DNA from: Aricia agestis
Lineage: Eukaryota; Arthropoda; Insecta; Lepidoptera; Lycaenidae
DNA length: 64,000 bases
Direction: 5' to 3'
Assembly: GCF_905147365.1 (NCBI RefSeq)
Contig: NC_056428.1
Coordinates: forward strand, 28,550,001-28,614,000
The notes below the pieces were generated by a model, which saw only the letters and a list, made by a program, of their open reading frames with translations, searched no databases and was not told where the DNA came from. This document shows, piece by piece, positions 54,893 to 64,000 of this stretch (position 1 is its first letter; each line of letters begins with the position of its first letter). Position numbers and translations under genes: made by a program.

Positions 54893-55030
54893 TCAACCAC
54901 TCTTGTTGAAGGATGACGCTGATCTCAACTTCTTCCTAATGCGAGGAGAACTCCAGCGAGGAACAAGTCTGGTGTCAGCCGGAGATACACCCTCGTCAAC
55001 GTCGTCAGCTTCGGTTTTTATCTCCATTTT
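54893..55030 (-). CDS. TrpA1: TRPA1 exon M: C-terminus and stop
   Basis: This exon encodes KMEIKTEADDVDEGVSP, then TRLVPRWSSPRIRKKLRS and a short Ser/Asn tail to TGA at 54,895-54,893. KMEIKTE directly after the coiled coil is conserved in insect TRPA1. The acceptor AATTTCCAG ends at 55,031. I saw no canonical AATAAA in the first 400 nt after the stop. Confidence 0.9.
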   Translation of the reverse strand, partial: KMEIKTEADDVDEGVSPADTRLVPRWSSPRIRKKLRSASSFNKSG

Positions 55031-58000
55031 CTGGAAATTTTGAGAGTTTTCAAACTGGCTCTAGAGATATTGGTGCAAAGTGTAGATCGATCAGTGTAAT
55101 AATGGTATCGGGCCAATTCACAAATAAAGGTTTAAAATCGATTTAACTTCTACACATTAGAACATTAGAAGAAAGAAACCATACCTGGACAATAAGTCTG
55201 ACAAGGGTGTGTTGCTGTTCTATCATTTGCGACATTTCACGAAGACGTCGTTTCTGCTTGTCAAGCTCGCCAGTTATGAAATCCTCGCTGCTCTCCAGAA
55301 CCAGGTCTAAGCCAACTGTAAAACAAAGCAAAATGTTTCAATATGATTACTTTATTTTCCACAATACGTACCTTTTAGTTTCCAACGTTTTTCGAATATT
55401 CCCAAAAAATCTAGGTTATGGGCCCAGTACTTAAAGTACCCACATCTTTCACAAATCTCAGGTGAAGAGCAAACATTTGTAGTTGACAGCGAGTTAGAAG
55501 TTGAAGCTGTATTAATTAAAATAGCCATAAGTAATCGTTATTTTTTTTTTGCTACAGCCTACAAGCAAGAATAACTTTAAAATAATTGTCTTAATGTGAC
55601 AATAGTAACAATGTGACATATGTGACAATAGTTTATAGAACAATAATGTATGCAATGTCAATAATTTTCTGCGCCAAAAGATTGCCAATTATTATAGGAG
55701 ATTGAAATACACCCACCATTTTAGTCTGTAAGTATCTGTAAAAGACTACGAAATTCGTTAATGAAGGATTAGATATTATGATTTGTCATGGTTTAATTAT
55801 GGTTAGTATGATATTAGGATGCGATTGTGCTTTTTGCTTAAAATTTTAACATTTAAAAAAACTCACCATCATCAGTGAAGGGGTTACAAAACCATTTGCG
55901 TAGGATCAGATCGAGGAATCCGAGCTTGCATTTTTTATTGTTCGGATATTCAATAAGTTCTTCCTTGTCGACTCGTTCCAAGAGAAATGCTGGGAGTTTA
56001 CGTTCTAGCTCGGTGTGAAGTACAACCTAAAAATAACGAAATCTTAGGAACACAAAACTTTTTGTAGAAGGAAACAATATTTACCGAATGTTAAAGACGT
56101 TAATTCTCTATTCTGTCGTGGGTAAAAGTATTGTGATAAAGCTTAAAAATAGTAGAACGAAATAAAATGTACTGGCGCAAAATACATACTTGCATAGCTA
56201 AGCGCTTCAACTGTGCGTTCCGTCTCACACTCTCTATATCACCAACCGCCAAACCAATCAGCAAGTTCATCAGCAAAATCGGCATGAGGACCATAAATAT
56301 CGCGAGCATGAGAAACGTTGGTAAAGGAAAGGGTAGCATAACGTCAGAATCAGATTTATAATAGGGCTGCACGTAAGTTCCCACGAAGTCGATTTCGCCT
56401 AACATCATCGCGAAGGTACGCATCAAAGACATGGGGATGCTGTTAAAAGATAAGTGATGACCCTGGAAACAGAATATGTTAGTTGCTGCTCTTTATCCGT
56501 CGAAGAGTACAAATCGCACAGAACTCGCTGAGCAGTGAGTATGTGAATAAATAATTCATTTTCATGACGTCATGAACGCACAGCAATGCGTCGTCGGTGA
56601 AAGAAAGCTATTATTTCTGCCCACAGACAAAATTATTAAGAGGATTCCACACCGCCCTTTTTTCCATACAAACGCTGTCCCCTGTTTCCTCCCTGGATAA
56701 TGCTAGTAGAGTTATAATTTTTTTCCTGAATATCTACGGCCACTAATACAATGTCCCTGTTTTCTTTTTTTTCATAATTTAATTATTAAATAAGATATGA
56801 ACGTTCAAAAACCTAAAAAAATGGCCAGATTTTCAAATGGCCAATGGAAATTCAGATGGCCAAATTATACAAAAAAAGCAAAACATAGGAACACAGCTCA
56901 AGCCTTTTTTTAATCTTTATTGAAAAAAGTACTTAAATCGGTTAAGTTTTGGAGAAGGAATCAGGGGACAACGAATCGTTGATTTTCTGGATTTTCTGCA
57001 GTTGTCTCTATCGCGTTCTGCGGTATAGGCTTGAGGTAAGGGAGACAGCTATAGATATTACACGTACTTTTTTTTCATTTCTCTAGCCCCTGTTGTATCC
57101 TCTTAAGAATAAAACAACCACAAACCTATGAAATAGGAGCTTTCTTTGTAACTTTAATAAGAATTTATTTTAGTAATAGCTCATTCAGGTATACTTCGCT
57201 TTGCAATAATAATATAAAACACGCACTTTGGACAAAAGAACGAAAAAAGACAGCCCAAACGCAATAATAAGTATGGAGAAGACCATCAGGACTTTGATGA
57301 GCGTTTGTAAAATCTCCAGGAACATGACCACGTAGATGCCAACTTGGTCGAACCGTTGTAGTAGACGTAGCAACTCAAACCAGGAGAGAAATACTGTTAT
57401 CGCTGCAGCAGAGTACTGAAATGAAAATGATAAAGCATTACAATATTTTATTATGATAAAATTTAACGCGAATCATTGCTCGAAATAGTAGAGAGAGAAA
57501 TGAGTGCATCGTCATGTTGCACGTGCGGCTATAATAAATATTAAACTGATAAATAAAATTTTATTGTCCCATAATAAATAGAAATTTTTAGAGGAACATA
57601 AATAGTATCATTATTGTAGGGGTTGGCTAAAATTCTTAAGGGTTATTAGTTATAACATTTTCTTGATAGACTATCTTTTTAAACACAAAATTAAATTAGG
57701 TACGTCTTAGGGTGAGAAAACAGCGGCATAGAATACATTTTGTAATATAACGTACCTGTACATCCACAATAGCCGTAAAATGTGTTAAGAACGATGGTAG
57801 AACCATCAAAGTCGAACTGAAATACAGCATCCAGGAGACAAAATTAGATGGATCGACAATATAATGCCACTTCTGTTGTTTTATGTTATACAGCTCTCGA
57901 AACAAGCAGCAAGAGTTGTAGAAAAATATGCCAACTGTGATCGAGTAAAGAGCAACCATGGTTTCAAAATCTGAAAAATAAAGTTGGTATGTTCAATGTT

Positions 58001-61000
58001 CATTGCTCGATGATATGAATTTATATTATTGGCTATCTCCCGATTTACGTAGCTTACTTCTCTTTCACTCATCTTTGTTGTCTCTAATACGAAATTTATA
58101 CTCGCGTATCGTGGCTCGGCTCGCGGCGCGTCTCGCAGCTCGCGTCGAAGCGCGAGTGTAAACATAAAGCTCGCGTCCCCTTCCTTTAGAAACCGCTCCC
58201 GACGCGAGCCCTGCGAGCCGCGAGCCGCGCCGCGAGACGAGCCGCGAGCTCGAGTTTACACTCAGGACTCGCGGCGCGTCTCGCGGCTCGCCTCGTGGCT
58301 CGCGCGCGAGTGTAAATCGAGTAGAGCCCATAATAGAAAAGGCCAATATTCAATTGGTGAAAATAGACTACTACTTAGCACTTACCTGTCACTGGATGAA
58401 TATCACTTTGGTTTCCTCTAGTAGTGTCACCATTTGAAGTTAGTTTACGGGACGATTGCATCATAAGTAAATAAGTGTAAACAGTCACGAAAGTTAAGAA
58501 GAAACTATAAAATAGGAGGTTAGTCAAGTGAAAATATTTCCCATACGAGTTCCATTTCATCTGCAAATACTTTTGGCTTAATGGATGAGCTAGAAGCTCA
58601 ACTCGACCGTGAGCAACCATTGCCTGGAAACATTGACATAAATATTAAAAAGTGTAAAATAATGATAAAAACACATATTATTAATAAAGATGCGAAAACA
58701 TAAGCTTCACATTAGGTACATGTAAATTTTATTTAAAAGTAGGTTTTTGGAAGACACAAAAAACTTTTAGATCTTTTGATGAGGATGCTTGTGAAATTGT
58801 GATGTGATAACATGATGATTATATATTTTTTTTTTCAATAATATTGTCTGGGATTTTTTTTACACACAATTTGTCTTTGTTTGAATGTGTTGTATGATGT
58901 AAACGCTATTTTACAAGATGAGTATGTTGTGCTATGATTATGTAGGGGAACAAAGTGCATTTAGATTTCAGTAATGTCTATTTGGGACTAAGTGCAGTAG
59001 ATACCTATTTAGGACTAAGTGCGTTCAATTACAATGTATAATGTATTATAATTGGGACAAAGTGCGATCAGATATTTTAGTGATAATGCGTATTCTAGGC
59101 AATATGCGTTTTTGTGACAAAGTGCGTTTAGATTTTTGTAATATGTATTTGGGACAAAGTGCGTTTAGATTTCAGTGAAGCGTATTTGGGACAAAGTGCG
59201 GTAAATGCTGATATTGCGTCACTCGACTCACGTTGATCACATGCAACGGTTCTGGCCGATACTTTGGGTCGTTCATAACCTGTCTCAAAGCTCGGGTGGA
59301 GCGTTGGTAGAATTTGAATGAGTACTTAATCTGTATCGAAGTAAAAACACAATTAATACAAAACTTACGTTCAGAGCTGGTAGTGGAATTTGTTGGGATT
59401 TTGGCACGTTATCGGATTTCCGACTACCGTCCTCGTCCCGTAATTTGGGACACAGAGCAGAGAAGCTGTATTTGATCTAAATAATTTCATACATTAGTTT
59501 ATAAAATATGTTATGTAGGTTGGTTCTAGGTATGTAACTACGGAATAAAAACTAATCAGGAATAAAGTTATTGAAAAATTATAGTTAGGAGTGTTTGCTG
59601 CTATTTGTTGCGTTTATATACGAATATTTATAATATTGAGTATTACTATTAGAATAAAATACTAACAATATTTTACTTGTAAGCTACTAAATTCAATAGA
59701 TACAGCGACGAATTTTTATAACAGCTACGAAAATACAAGCTTATAAAATACTAAGGAGGTAGACAAACATTGTTTGGATAAATAAAAAAGGGGATTAGGC
59801 GAAACAAACTAAACACCAACTTACGTAGAAACTTTTGGAATCCTTTTTGCAGTTGGCCTTGGTGATGCACTTGTCCTGCACAGCCTCGAATACACGTGGC
59901 ATGTACGCGATCAGGGCAAGTGTGACACAGGGATGGCGGTCAGAACGCAGATACATCACTTCTTCGGCCCTGAAAATATCGAAAATGTAGCTATTACAAC
60001 TATAAAAATATCAAGTAACTAGGACTAGAGGTAGTAAAGAATCTTTTGTTTTTGCGACTACAAGACTATTATTTATTACTGGTGATAAAGGTTTGATGGA
60101 CTAAAAAAATAATTAGTCATTTTTAGATAGCGCGATTAAAAAGACAACGCCATCTAGTTATTACTATTACTAGAGATCGCCAATGGTCGAAATTCGACCT
60201 TAGTTTCAACGACAAGCTTTGTCCACACTGTGACCTATATTTTGTAAAAAAAAATGAGCATTATCATAATTTTTTCAACTCTTGTCTGCTGATCTCAGAC
60301 TGGCCGTGTAAGCATTGTCTAATATATCAAATTCAATATAAAAAAAACCATTTTCAATTTGTCAACATGTTGTCAATAAACTTTAACAATAAATAAAAGA
60401 GTATAATTCGTATGTATAGGCTTGTCACTCAAAAATCTTTTATCTTTCTAAGTGTGTGTTGTAGTCTGTGTAAGGCACTGACCTCCATTATTCCGTATAA
60501 TAATTGAGGTCAGAGGTGTTTTATTTGTTCAAAATAATATTAGCACGATGCACTCCTTCACCATATAAACTATAACTGTGCAAAATTTCATTCACCTACG
60601 TTTCCCTATTTTTCGTCAAAAGGGATACAGAAGCTTTTCGCTCGCGTATTAATATATATAAATAGATAATTATTGATTTTGTAAATGTAATTTTTCCTTA
60701 TACAGCAGATTCTCATTACCTAACTATATTGAAAACATAATATTCAAATCATCTTACCTTTGTTCATGAGTCACCATAGCAAGGGCTGCTTCCGGGAACT
60801 TGTAGTAAATAGCATAGTCGATAGCACTCATGTCCAAGTTATTGTAGCTTAACCGACACCCCATAGACAATAACAGAGCTATAGAATTAGGCTTATTCTC
60901 CATCGTAGCCAGATGTAACGGTGTATTCTGTAATCCAGTAAAAGGTAATAAGCATAATAATAAAAACAGAGAGCACTCATAAAAGAGACTTTATTACATG

Positions 61001-62560
61001 GAGCGTGTGATGTATATTTGTTTGAGATAATAAAAGCTCATATTAATAAGCTTCATTCGCTATTTCTTGGGGAAAACAATGCGATGACAGATAAGTAAGC
61101 AATAAATCGATGTGAAAACTTAAAGAAAAAAGTGAGCGTAGTACGAGTATCAAAGCTTAATAATATATTCAAGGCAATCTGACATGTTATTTAACCGATG
61201 TACCAGACCAGCTGCAGACCTTGTATACATCGTATGAATATTTAAATTTGTTAGGGAGTTAGAATAAGCTCAAGTATTTGTGTACCATCGAGGTAACTCC
61301 TAGGCAGTTGTTAGATCAACGTCATTTGGTCGGATCATGTCAATTCAATGTTAATTGTGATCTGTCGGCTGGGTTTGACGTAACGCGACCAAACAACGTA
61401 GATCCCCCATCTGCCTAGGAATCAACTTCTCTGATAGTACATATTTTACGTGGGAGAGCCATGCTTCGGCACGAATGGGCCGGCTCGACCGGAGAATACC
61501 ACGTTCTCACAGAAAACCGGCGTGAAACAGCGCTTACGCTGTGTTTCGCCGAGTGAGTGAGTTTACCGGAGGCCCAATCCTCTACCCTATTCCCTTCCCT
61601 TCCCATCTCTACCCTCCCCTATTACCCTATTCCCTCTTAAAATCCGGCAACGCACCTGCAGCTCTTCTGATGCTGCGAGCGTCCATGGGCAACGGAAGTT
61701 GCTTTCCATCAGGTGACCCGTTTGCTCGCTTGCCCCCTTATATATTCATAAAAAAAAACAATGTCTAATTTAGACAACTTACCCCATCCTTATCAGCTTG
61801 GTCCAAGAGGTGAGAATGTACGGAATGCAGTAGCTCAATAGTTTGGGTATACCCACTCATGGCAGCTAGATGCAAAGGGTTGCGACCGTTGTGGTCCCTG
61901 TGTAGAAGCGCTCCACGATTCAGCAGCAATTGTACAACCCTAGTGTGCCCTTCTCGAGATGCAATGTGAAGAGGAGTCAGCCCTTCGCCGTCGCTTTCGT
62001 TGATGATAAACGTTCCCTTATCAGAATCCAGTAATTGACATGCGGTGTGATAGCGGCCGTACCTGTAATATCATAGTATGAGCTAGATTTATTAAAGGAC
62101 TTGCACGAATCAGTCGCTGTCCACACTAAGCTTAGTTATGATCTACCTACCAAGACGTTATTCAGTTGTTATGTCAAGTGAATTTTATTTTATTAATTTA
62201 TTTATCAAACAGCTAGTTTAACAGTTCTCACAAGACTATGTGGTGTTGGTACACTATCTATCGGCTGGGCCTGATACAACTCTACCAAATAACCTAAAAT
62301 TTGTATGTTTTAGTTTAGTTCTCTTCTCTATTTCCCTTCAATATCAACTAAACCCCCAAGAAGCTATCAAGTTGCTCTTACCTTGCAGCGAAATGTAGAG
62401 GACTTTCATTGTTGTTGTTCTTAAGGTTGATACAAGCTCCGAGTTTAATGAGGTTCTCTAAAGACCTGATGTGTCCCTCTCTGCTTGCGTAGTGGAGCGG
62501 GGAACAGCCCGTGCTGTCCTTTTCATTCAGAAGTTGCGCCAGGCTTTTTTCACATCGGTT
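54893..62560 (-). CDS. TrpA1: TRPA1 cation channel (3' part; 5' exons outside window)
   Basis: Exons, in order of transcription: A 62,560-62,382; B 62,062-61,783; C 60,927-60,758; D 59,969-59,825; E 59,476-59,369 or F 59,330-59,232; G 58,623-58,386; H 57,970-57,756; I 57,415-57,227; J 56,462-56,190; K 56,026-55,867; L 55,315-55,185; M 55,030-54,893. With exon E the visible CDS is 2,226 nt (741 residues plus TGA), all GT..AG and in phase. It covers the distal ankyrin repeats, the pre-S1 linker, S1-S6 with pore MSLMRTFAMMLGEIDF, and a C-terminal coiled coil. Sequence and order match insect TRPA1, a plasma-membrane non-selective cation channel opened by heat and electrophilic irritants. The N-terminal ankyrin repeats and start codon must lie beyond 62,560; I saw no further exon up to 64,000. 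There is no frameshift, so the gene looks functional. Confidence 0.95.
55185..55315 (-). CDS. TrpA1: TRPA1 exon L: coiled coil
   Basis: This exon encodes GLDLVLESSEDFITGELDKQ, then KRRLREMSQMIEQQHTLVRL and IVQ. The heptad-like hydrophobic spacing with charged flanks fits the C-terminal coiled coil that holds the TRPA1 tetramer together. The acceptor TTTTACAG ends at 55,316 and the donor CAG|GTATGG begins at 55,184. Phase 1 to 0. Confidence 0.92.
55867..56026 (-). CDS. TrpA1: TRPA1 exon K: C-terminal cytoplasmic region
   Basis: This exon encodes VVLHTELERKLPAFLLERVD, then KEELIEYPNNKKCKLGFLDL and LRKWFCNPFTDD. It is the conserved insect TRPA1 tail after S6 (HTELERKLP, EYPN..CKLG). The acceptor ATTTTTAG ends at 56,027 and the donor GATG|GTGAGT begins at 55,866. 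Phase 0 to 1. Confidence 0.94.
56190..56462 (-). CDS. TrpA1: TRPA1 exon J: pore loop and S6
   Basis: This exon encodes GHHLSFNSIP, the pore helix and filter MSLMRTFAMMLGEIDF, the turret with YVQPYYKSDSD, S6 (FLMLAIFMVLMPILLMNLL) and the TRP-like post-S6 helix GDIESVRRNAQLKRLAMQ. Acidic residues in LGEID form the presumed selectivity filter. It is 273 nt, phase 0 at both ends, with acceptor TTTCCAG and donor CAA|GTATGT at 56,189. Confidence 0.96.
56636..57106. mobile_element. TTAA-flanked MITE, copy 2 (no insertion), in TRPA1 intron
   Basis: TTAAGAGGAT at the left and ATCCTCTTAA at the right. It reads GAATATCTACGGCCACTA where copy 1 carries the LINE fragment, so it shows the pre-insertion state. 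Confidence 0.75.
57227..57415 (-). CDS. TrpA1: TRPA1 exon I: S4 and S5 segments
   Basis: This exon encodes YSAAAITVFLSWFELLRLLQ (S4), then RFDQVGIYVVMFLEILQTL and VLMVFSILIIAFGLSFFVLL (linker and S5), ending SK. It is 189 nt, phase 0 at both ends. The acceptor TTTCAG ends at 57,416; the donor AAA|GTGCGTG at 57,226 has C at position 4, a modest site. Confidence 0.94.
57756..57970 (-). CDS. TrpA1: TRPA1 exon H: S2 and S3 segments
   Basis: This exon encodes S2 (TMVALYSITVGIFFYNSC), the loop FRELYNIKQQKWHYIVDPSN, and S3 (WMLYFSSTLMVLPSFL), ending IVDVQ. The acceptor TTATTTTTCAG ends at 57,971 and the donor CAG|GTACGTT begins at 57,755. Phase 1 to 0. Confidence 0.94.
58085..58325. repeat. CpG-rich palindromic element in TRPA1 intron
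   Basis: About 240 bp of CTCGCG/CGCGAG motifs (GGCTCGCGGCGCGTCTCGC appears twice in variants), bounded by TTTATACTCGCG and CGCGAGTGTAAAT. Strong CpG density in an AT-rich gene. A similar composition element (GCCGCATGCGGC, TTTACACGGTCGATTTT) lies at 62,640-62,890. Confidence 0.7.
58386..58623 (-). CDS. TrpA1: TRPA1 exon G: S1 segment
   Basis: This exon encodes AMVAHGRVELLAHPLSQKYL, then QMKWNSYGKYFHL and transmembrane S1 (LTNLLFYSFFLTFVTVYTYL), followed by an extracellular Ser/Thr/Asn-rich loop (SSRKLTSNGDTTRGN). The pre-S1 block HPLSQKYLQMKW is a TRPA1 hallmark. The acceptor TTTCCAG ends at 58,624 and the donor ACAG|GTAAGTG begins at 58,385. Phase 0 to 1. Confidence 0.95.
58944..59210. repeat. 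Degenerate ~37-bp tandem repeat next to TRPA1 exon F
   Basis: Seven copies of GGGACAAAGTGCG or close variants, spaced 30-64 bp, several followed by TTTAGATTT. The array begins about 20 nt downstream of the exon F donor. Confidence 0.85.
59232..59330 (-). CDS. TrpA1: TRPA1 exon F: probable mutually exclusive partner of E
   Basis: This 99-nt exon (33 codons, phase 0 to 0) encodes IKYSFKFYQRSTRALRQV and ends PEPLHVIN. It shares the IKYSF start and a PL..xN end with exon E, but the middle is unrelated and has no cysteine. The acceptor TTCGATACAG ends at 59,331 and the donor AAC|GTGAGTC begins at 59,231. Only 38 nt separate E from F, too little for a normal intron, so a transcript should contain one or the other. 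Confidence 0.82.
59369..59476 (-). CDS. TrpA1: TRPA1 exon E: canonical alternative linker exon
   Basis: This 108-nt exon (36 codons, phase 0 to 0) encodes IKYSFSALCPKLRDEDG and ends QQIPLPALN. IKYSF..L.CP and PL.ALN match the conserved linker between ankyrin repeats and S1 in TRPA1, so I take it as the default exon. The acceptor ATTATTTAG ends at 59,477 and the donor AAC|GTAAGTT begins at 59,368. Its single cysteine aligns with the LQCP cysteine of vertebrate TRPA1. Confidence 0.88.
59825..59969 (-). CDS. TrpA1: TRPA1 exon D: pre-S1 linker with reactive cysteines
   Basis: This exon encodes RAEEVMYLRSDRHPCVTLAL, then MPRVFEAVQDKCITKANC and KKDSKSFY. The two cysteines in DKCITKANC fall where the electrophile-sensing cysteines of animal TRPA1 cluster, judged by my own unaided alignment. 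It ends in phase 0 at TTCTAC|GTAAGTT, immediately before the alternative exons E and F. Confidence 0.93.
60170..60661 (-). mobile_element. Non-autonomous Helitron, family H2 copy 3, in TRPA1 intron
   Basis: CTAGAGATCGCCAATGGTCG to CGCTCGCGTATTAATATATA. A short hairpin unit (CTGACCTCCATTATTCCGTA) at 60,479-60,515, also seen at 8,313, is inserted in it. Confidence 0.8.
60758..60927 (-). CDS. TrpA1: TRPA1 exon C: last ankyrin repeats
   Basis: This exon encodes NTPLHLATMENKPNSIALLL, then NNLDMSAIDYAIYYKFPEAA and MVTHEQR. It is the highly conserved end of the ankyrin stack of insect TRPA1 (DMSAIDYAIYYK). The acceptor GATTACAG ends at 60,928 and the donor AG|GTAAGAT begins at 60,757. Phase 0 to 2. 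Confidence 0.95.
61300..61441. mobile_element. MITE 'GATTCCTAGGCA', copy in TRPA1 intron
   Basis: AACTCCTAGGCAG and CTGCCTAGGAATCAACTT are inverted, with GTCATTTGGTCGGATCATGT and GGGTTTGACGTAACGCGACC inside, as at 20,385. Confidence 0.7.
61450..61762 (+). mobile_element. LINE-tailed SINE, copy 8, next to TRPA1 exon B
   Basis: Full-length from ACGTGGGAGAGCCATGCTTC to the A-run ending 20 nt short of the exon B boundary. It is opposite in orientation to the gene. Confidence 0.85.
61783..62062 (-). CDS. TrpA1: TRPA1 exon B: ankyrin repeats
   Basis: This exon encodes about 93 residues with three ankyrin units, GLTPLHIASREGHTRVVQLL, GRNPLHLAAMSGYTQTIELL and the following VDKDG-type linker (DQADKDG). 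The acceptor ATTACAG ends at 62,063 and the donor GTAAGTTG begins at 61,782. A SINE ends about 20 nt downstream of this donor. Confidence 0.95.
62382..62560 (-). CDS. TrpA1: TRPA1 exon A: ankyrin repeats
   Basis: This exon encodes SLAQLLNEKDSTGCSPLHYAS, then REGHIRSLENLIKLGA and KNNNNESPLHFAAR. Two ankyrin signatures (G.SPLHYA...GH and ESPLHFAAR) are visible. The acceptor GTTTTTAG ends at 62,561 and the donor AG|GTAAGAG begins at 62,381. It starts in phase 0 and ends in phase 2. It is the most 5' TRPA1 exon present. Confidence 0.93.
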
Positions 62561-64000
62561 CTAAAAACATATTCGTTATAAATATAAGTAGATTAGAAAA
62601 ACTCGAATATCGTTGCAGTTACAAAAAGTGACAAATGGTCGATTTATACGAGTGACTGACGGGTCGATTTTAGTCACCCGGCAAGTCACCAGTCAACAGT
62701 AGTATTCGCAGAAAGAGATCGCTTGCGACTGAGCGTTTGCACGGTCGATTTTAGTCACCAGCCGCATGCGGCCATTGGCCGCATGACTTTGGGGCTTGCG
62801 ACTTTAGCCGCATGCGGCGTAGTCGAATTGCCATTTACACGGTCGATTTTCGCCGTGCGGCGGAAATTGCCCGTGTAAATCGGCCATGAGCCTTCGATTT
62901 TACCAATATCGTAATATCAACACATTTTGTGAAGTTCAATGCCACCAGTTCAATGCAAACAAAGGTTATATTTTTCTATATTCATCTCCGAAAGGTTGCA
63001 TCTGGTAATCGCGGGAATGAAAAAAGGCGGCCACAAATTTTTACTAAATCACGACGAATCAGTAAAATAATATAATTATCAGTCAGATAATAGAGACCAT
63101 CCTAAGAATGCGAAAGGTATTAAATGATTGTGAATAAAATTCACGAAAACTCAGAGACAAAGCAATATACCGAAGCGTAAGCCGTTGCCTATTTTCTTTT
63201 TATTGTGACAATATTGCGGTTAAAATAATAAAGCTAAGCTTGTAACAGCGTACGCGGTTTCGTTGATGAAAAAATATTGTAAATTCTTGTACGTTTATGT
63301 GGTACTTCAAATGTTGTTTCATTTGTTTTGACCTGAATGTGTTTTTACTAAAATACGTATTGGTGGCCTTTTATCAATGTACCTCTGCAAGAAAAAACAA
63401 CTTTACGTAGTTTTTTTTTTCTACCAAATGTCAGCAACCTGTTGCTATTTTCTTTGCTTTTGTTATTTTTTGTAGTGATTCATGTTGATATTCAAGTAAA
63501 TAAAGTATATAAAAAATTACCATATAACTTTTTCGTACATTTTCCCCTCAGAAACAGAATATAAATATTGCCCGATTCCGTCCGTCCCTCCGAAGTTTTG
63601 TTAGTAACCGCCTCCAGTTGCAAACAAAGCCCTTAACTTTCCATGACTTTCCGTTTAACTGGGATGTATTCGAGTTTGCTATTTTATTATTAATAGGATT
63701 TTTTGCTTAACATCCACTCAGACATCTTAAGACTTCAGTTTCGAACGCCGCACCGTCTAGTACGCCGCGCGCGATTCGCCGCTAGACGGCTAGCTTCTTA
63801 CAGACGAACGGCACAACAACAAGTGCCATCCGTCTGTTAGCGCACGGGTCAATTCAGACCGCAATGCGAAGACTAGATATGCATTTCTAAATTTCTATTC
63901 AATTGACAGACTTCAATTGCGTGAAACGTAGGCATTGTCTCGCGCAGCCGCCGCTCCTGTCCCGCTGCCAGGTGATTTCGGGACTGAAGCCTAAGAGTTT
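62561..64000. other. Upstream TRPA1 intron, no exon seen
   Basis: I searched the minus strand for further ankyrin exons and found none. It holds the GCCGCATGCGGC-rich element (62,640-62,890), a hairpin (CAGACGAACGGCA / TGCCATCCGTCTG, 63,799-63,838) and a MITE fragment (TTGACAGACTTCAATTGCGT, 63,903) shared with 41,270-41,340. Confidence 0.5.

Noticed and set aside
58065..58346. Arg/Ala/Ser-rich ORF in the TRPA1 intron
   Set aside because: Produced by the CpG-rich CGCGAG element.
62561..64000. Further upstream TRPA1 exons
   Set aside because: Checked the minus strand for ankyrin motifs with flanking splice sites; found only repeats and AT-rich sequence.

Overview
The window is insect nuclear DNA, almost certainly from a ditrysian moth or butterfly. 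It is AT-rich and crowded with repeats I associate with Lepidoptera: short non-autonomous Helitrons ending in a GC hairpin plus CTAG, a LINE-tailed SINE present in about nine copies, tRNA-derived SINEs, jockey-like and RTE-like LINE remnants, and many short inverted-repeat elements (MITEs). It holds two host genes, both on the minus strand. Both are multi-exon, so their exons look like scattered antisense fragments until spliced by eye.

Gene 1 (38,099 down to 10,649) is a complete eight-exon gene for a secreted CUB-domain protein of 416 residues. Every junction has GT..AG and every intron phase matches, from a signal-peptide exon to a stop codon followed by AATAAA. About 26 kb of the 27 kb locus is intron, filled with Helitrons, SINEs, LINE pieces and MITEs. 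Exon 2 lies between two 424-bp arms of an apparently perfect inverted repeat.

Gene 2 (62,560 down to 54,893, 5' end outside the window) is TRPA1, the ankyrin-repeat TRP channel for heat and irritant chemicals. Thirteen exons are present: the last ankyrin repeats, the pre-S1 linker, S1-S6 with the pore, and the C-terminal coiled coil. Two adjacent exons at 59,369-59,476 and 59,232-59,330 both start IKYSF, have the same phases, and are only 38 nt apart. They look like mutually exclusive exons; only the first carries a cysteine.

By region: 0-10 kb is LINE, Helitron and SINE debris, including the N-terminal part of a Helitron replicase. 10.6-38.1 kb is the CUB gene with its repeat-filled introns, including an RTE reverse-transcriptase piece, a rearranged mariner remnant and a jockey-like LINE. 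38.1-54.9 kb is intergenic: a Helitron, a Transib-like palindromic element with 5-bp target duplications, a TTAA MITE carrying a LINE fragment, and long AT-rich stretches where I see no gene. 54.9-62.6 kb is TRPA1, and 62.6-64 kb is upstream TRPA1 intron.

The strongest leads are the TRPA1 exon pair, the inverted repeat around CUB exon 2 (predicted circular RNA or in-frame exon skipping), transposon insertions within 13-21 nt of splice sites, and the Transib-like element. I found no convincing new multi-gene system.
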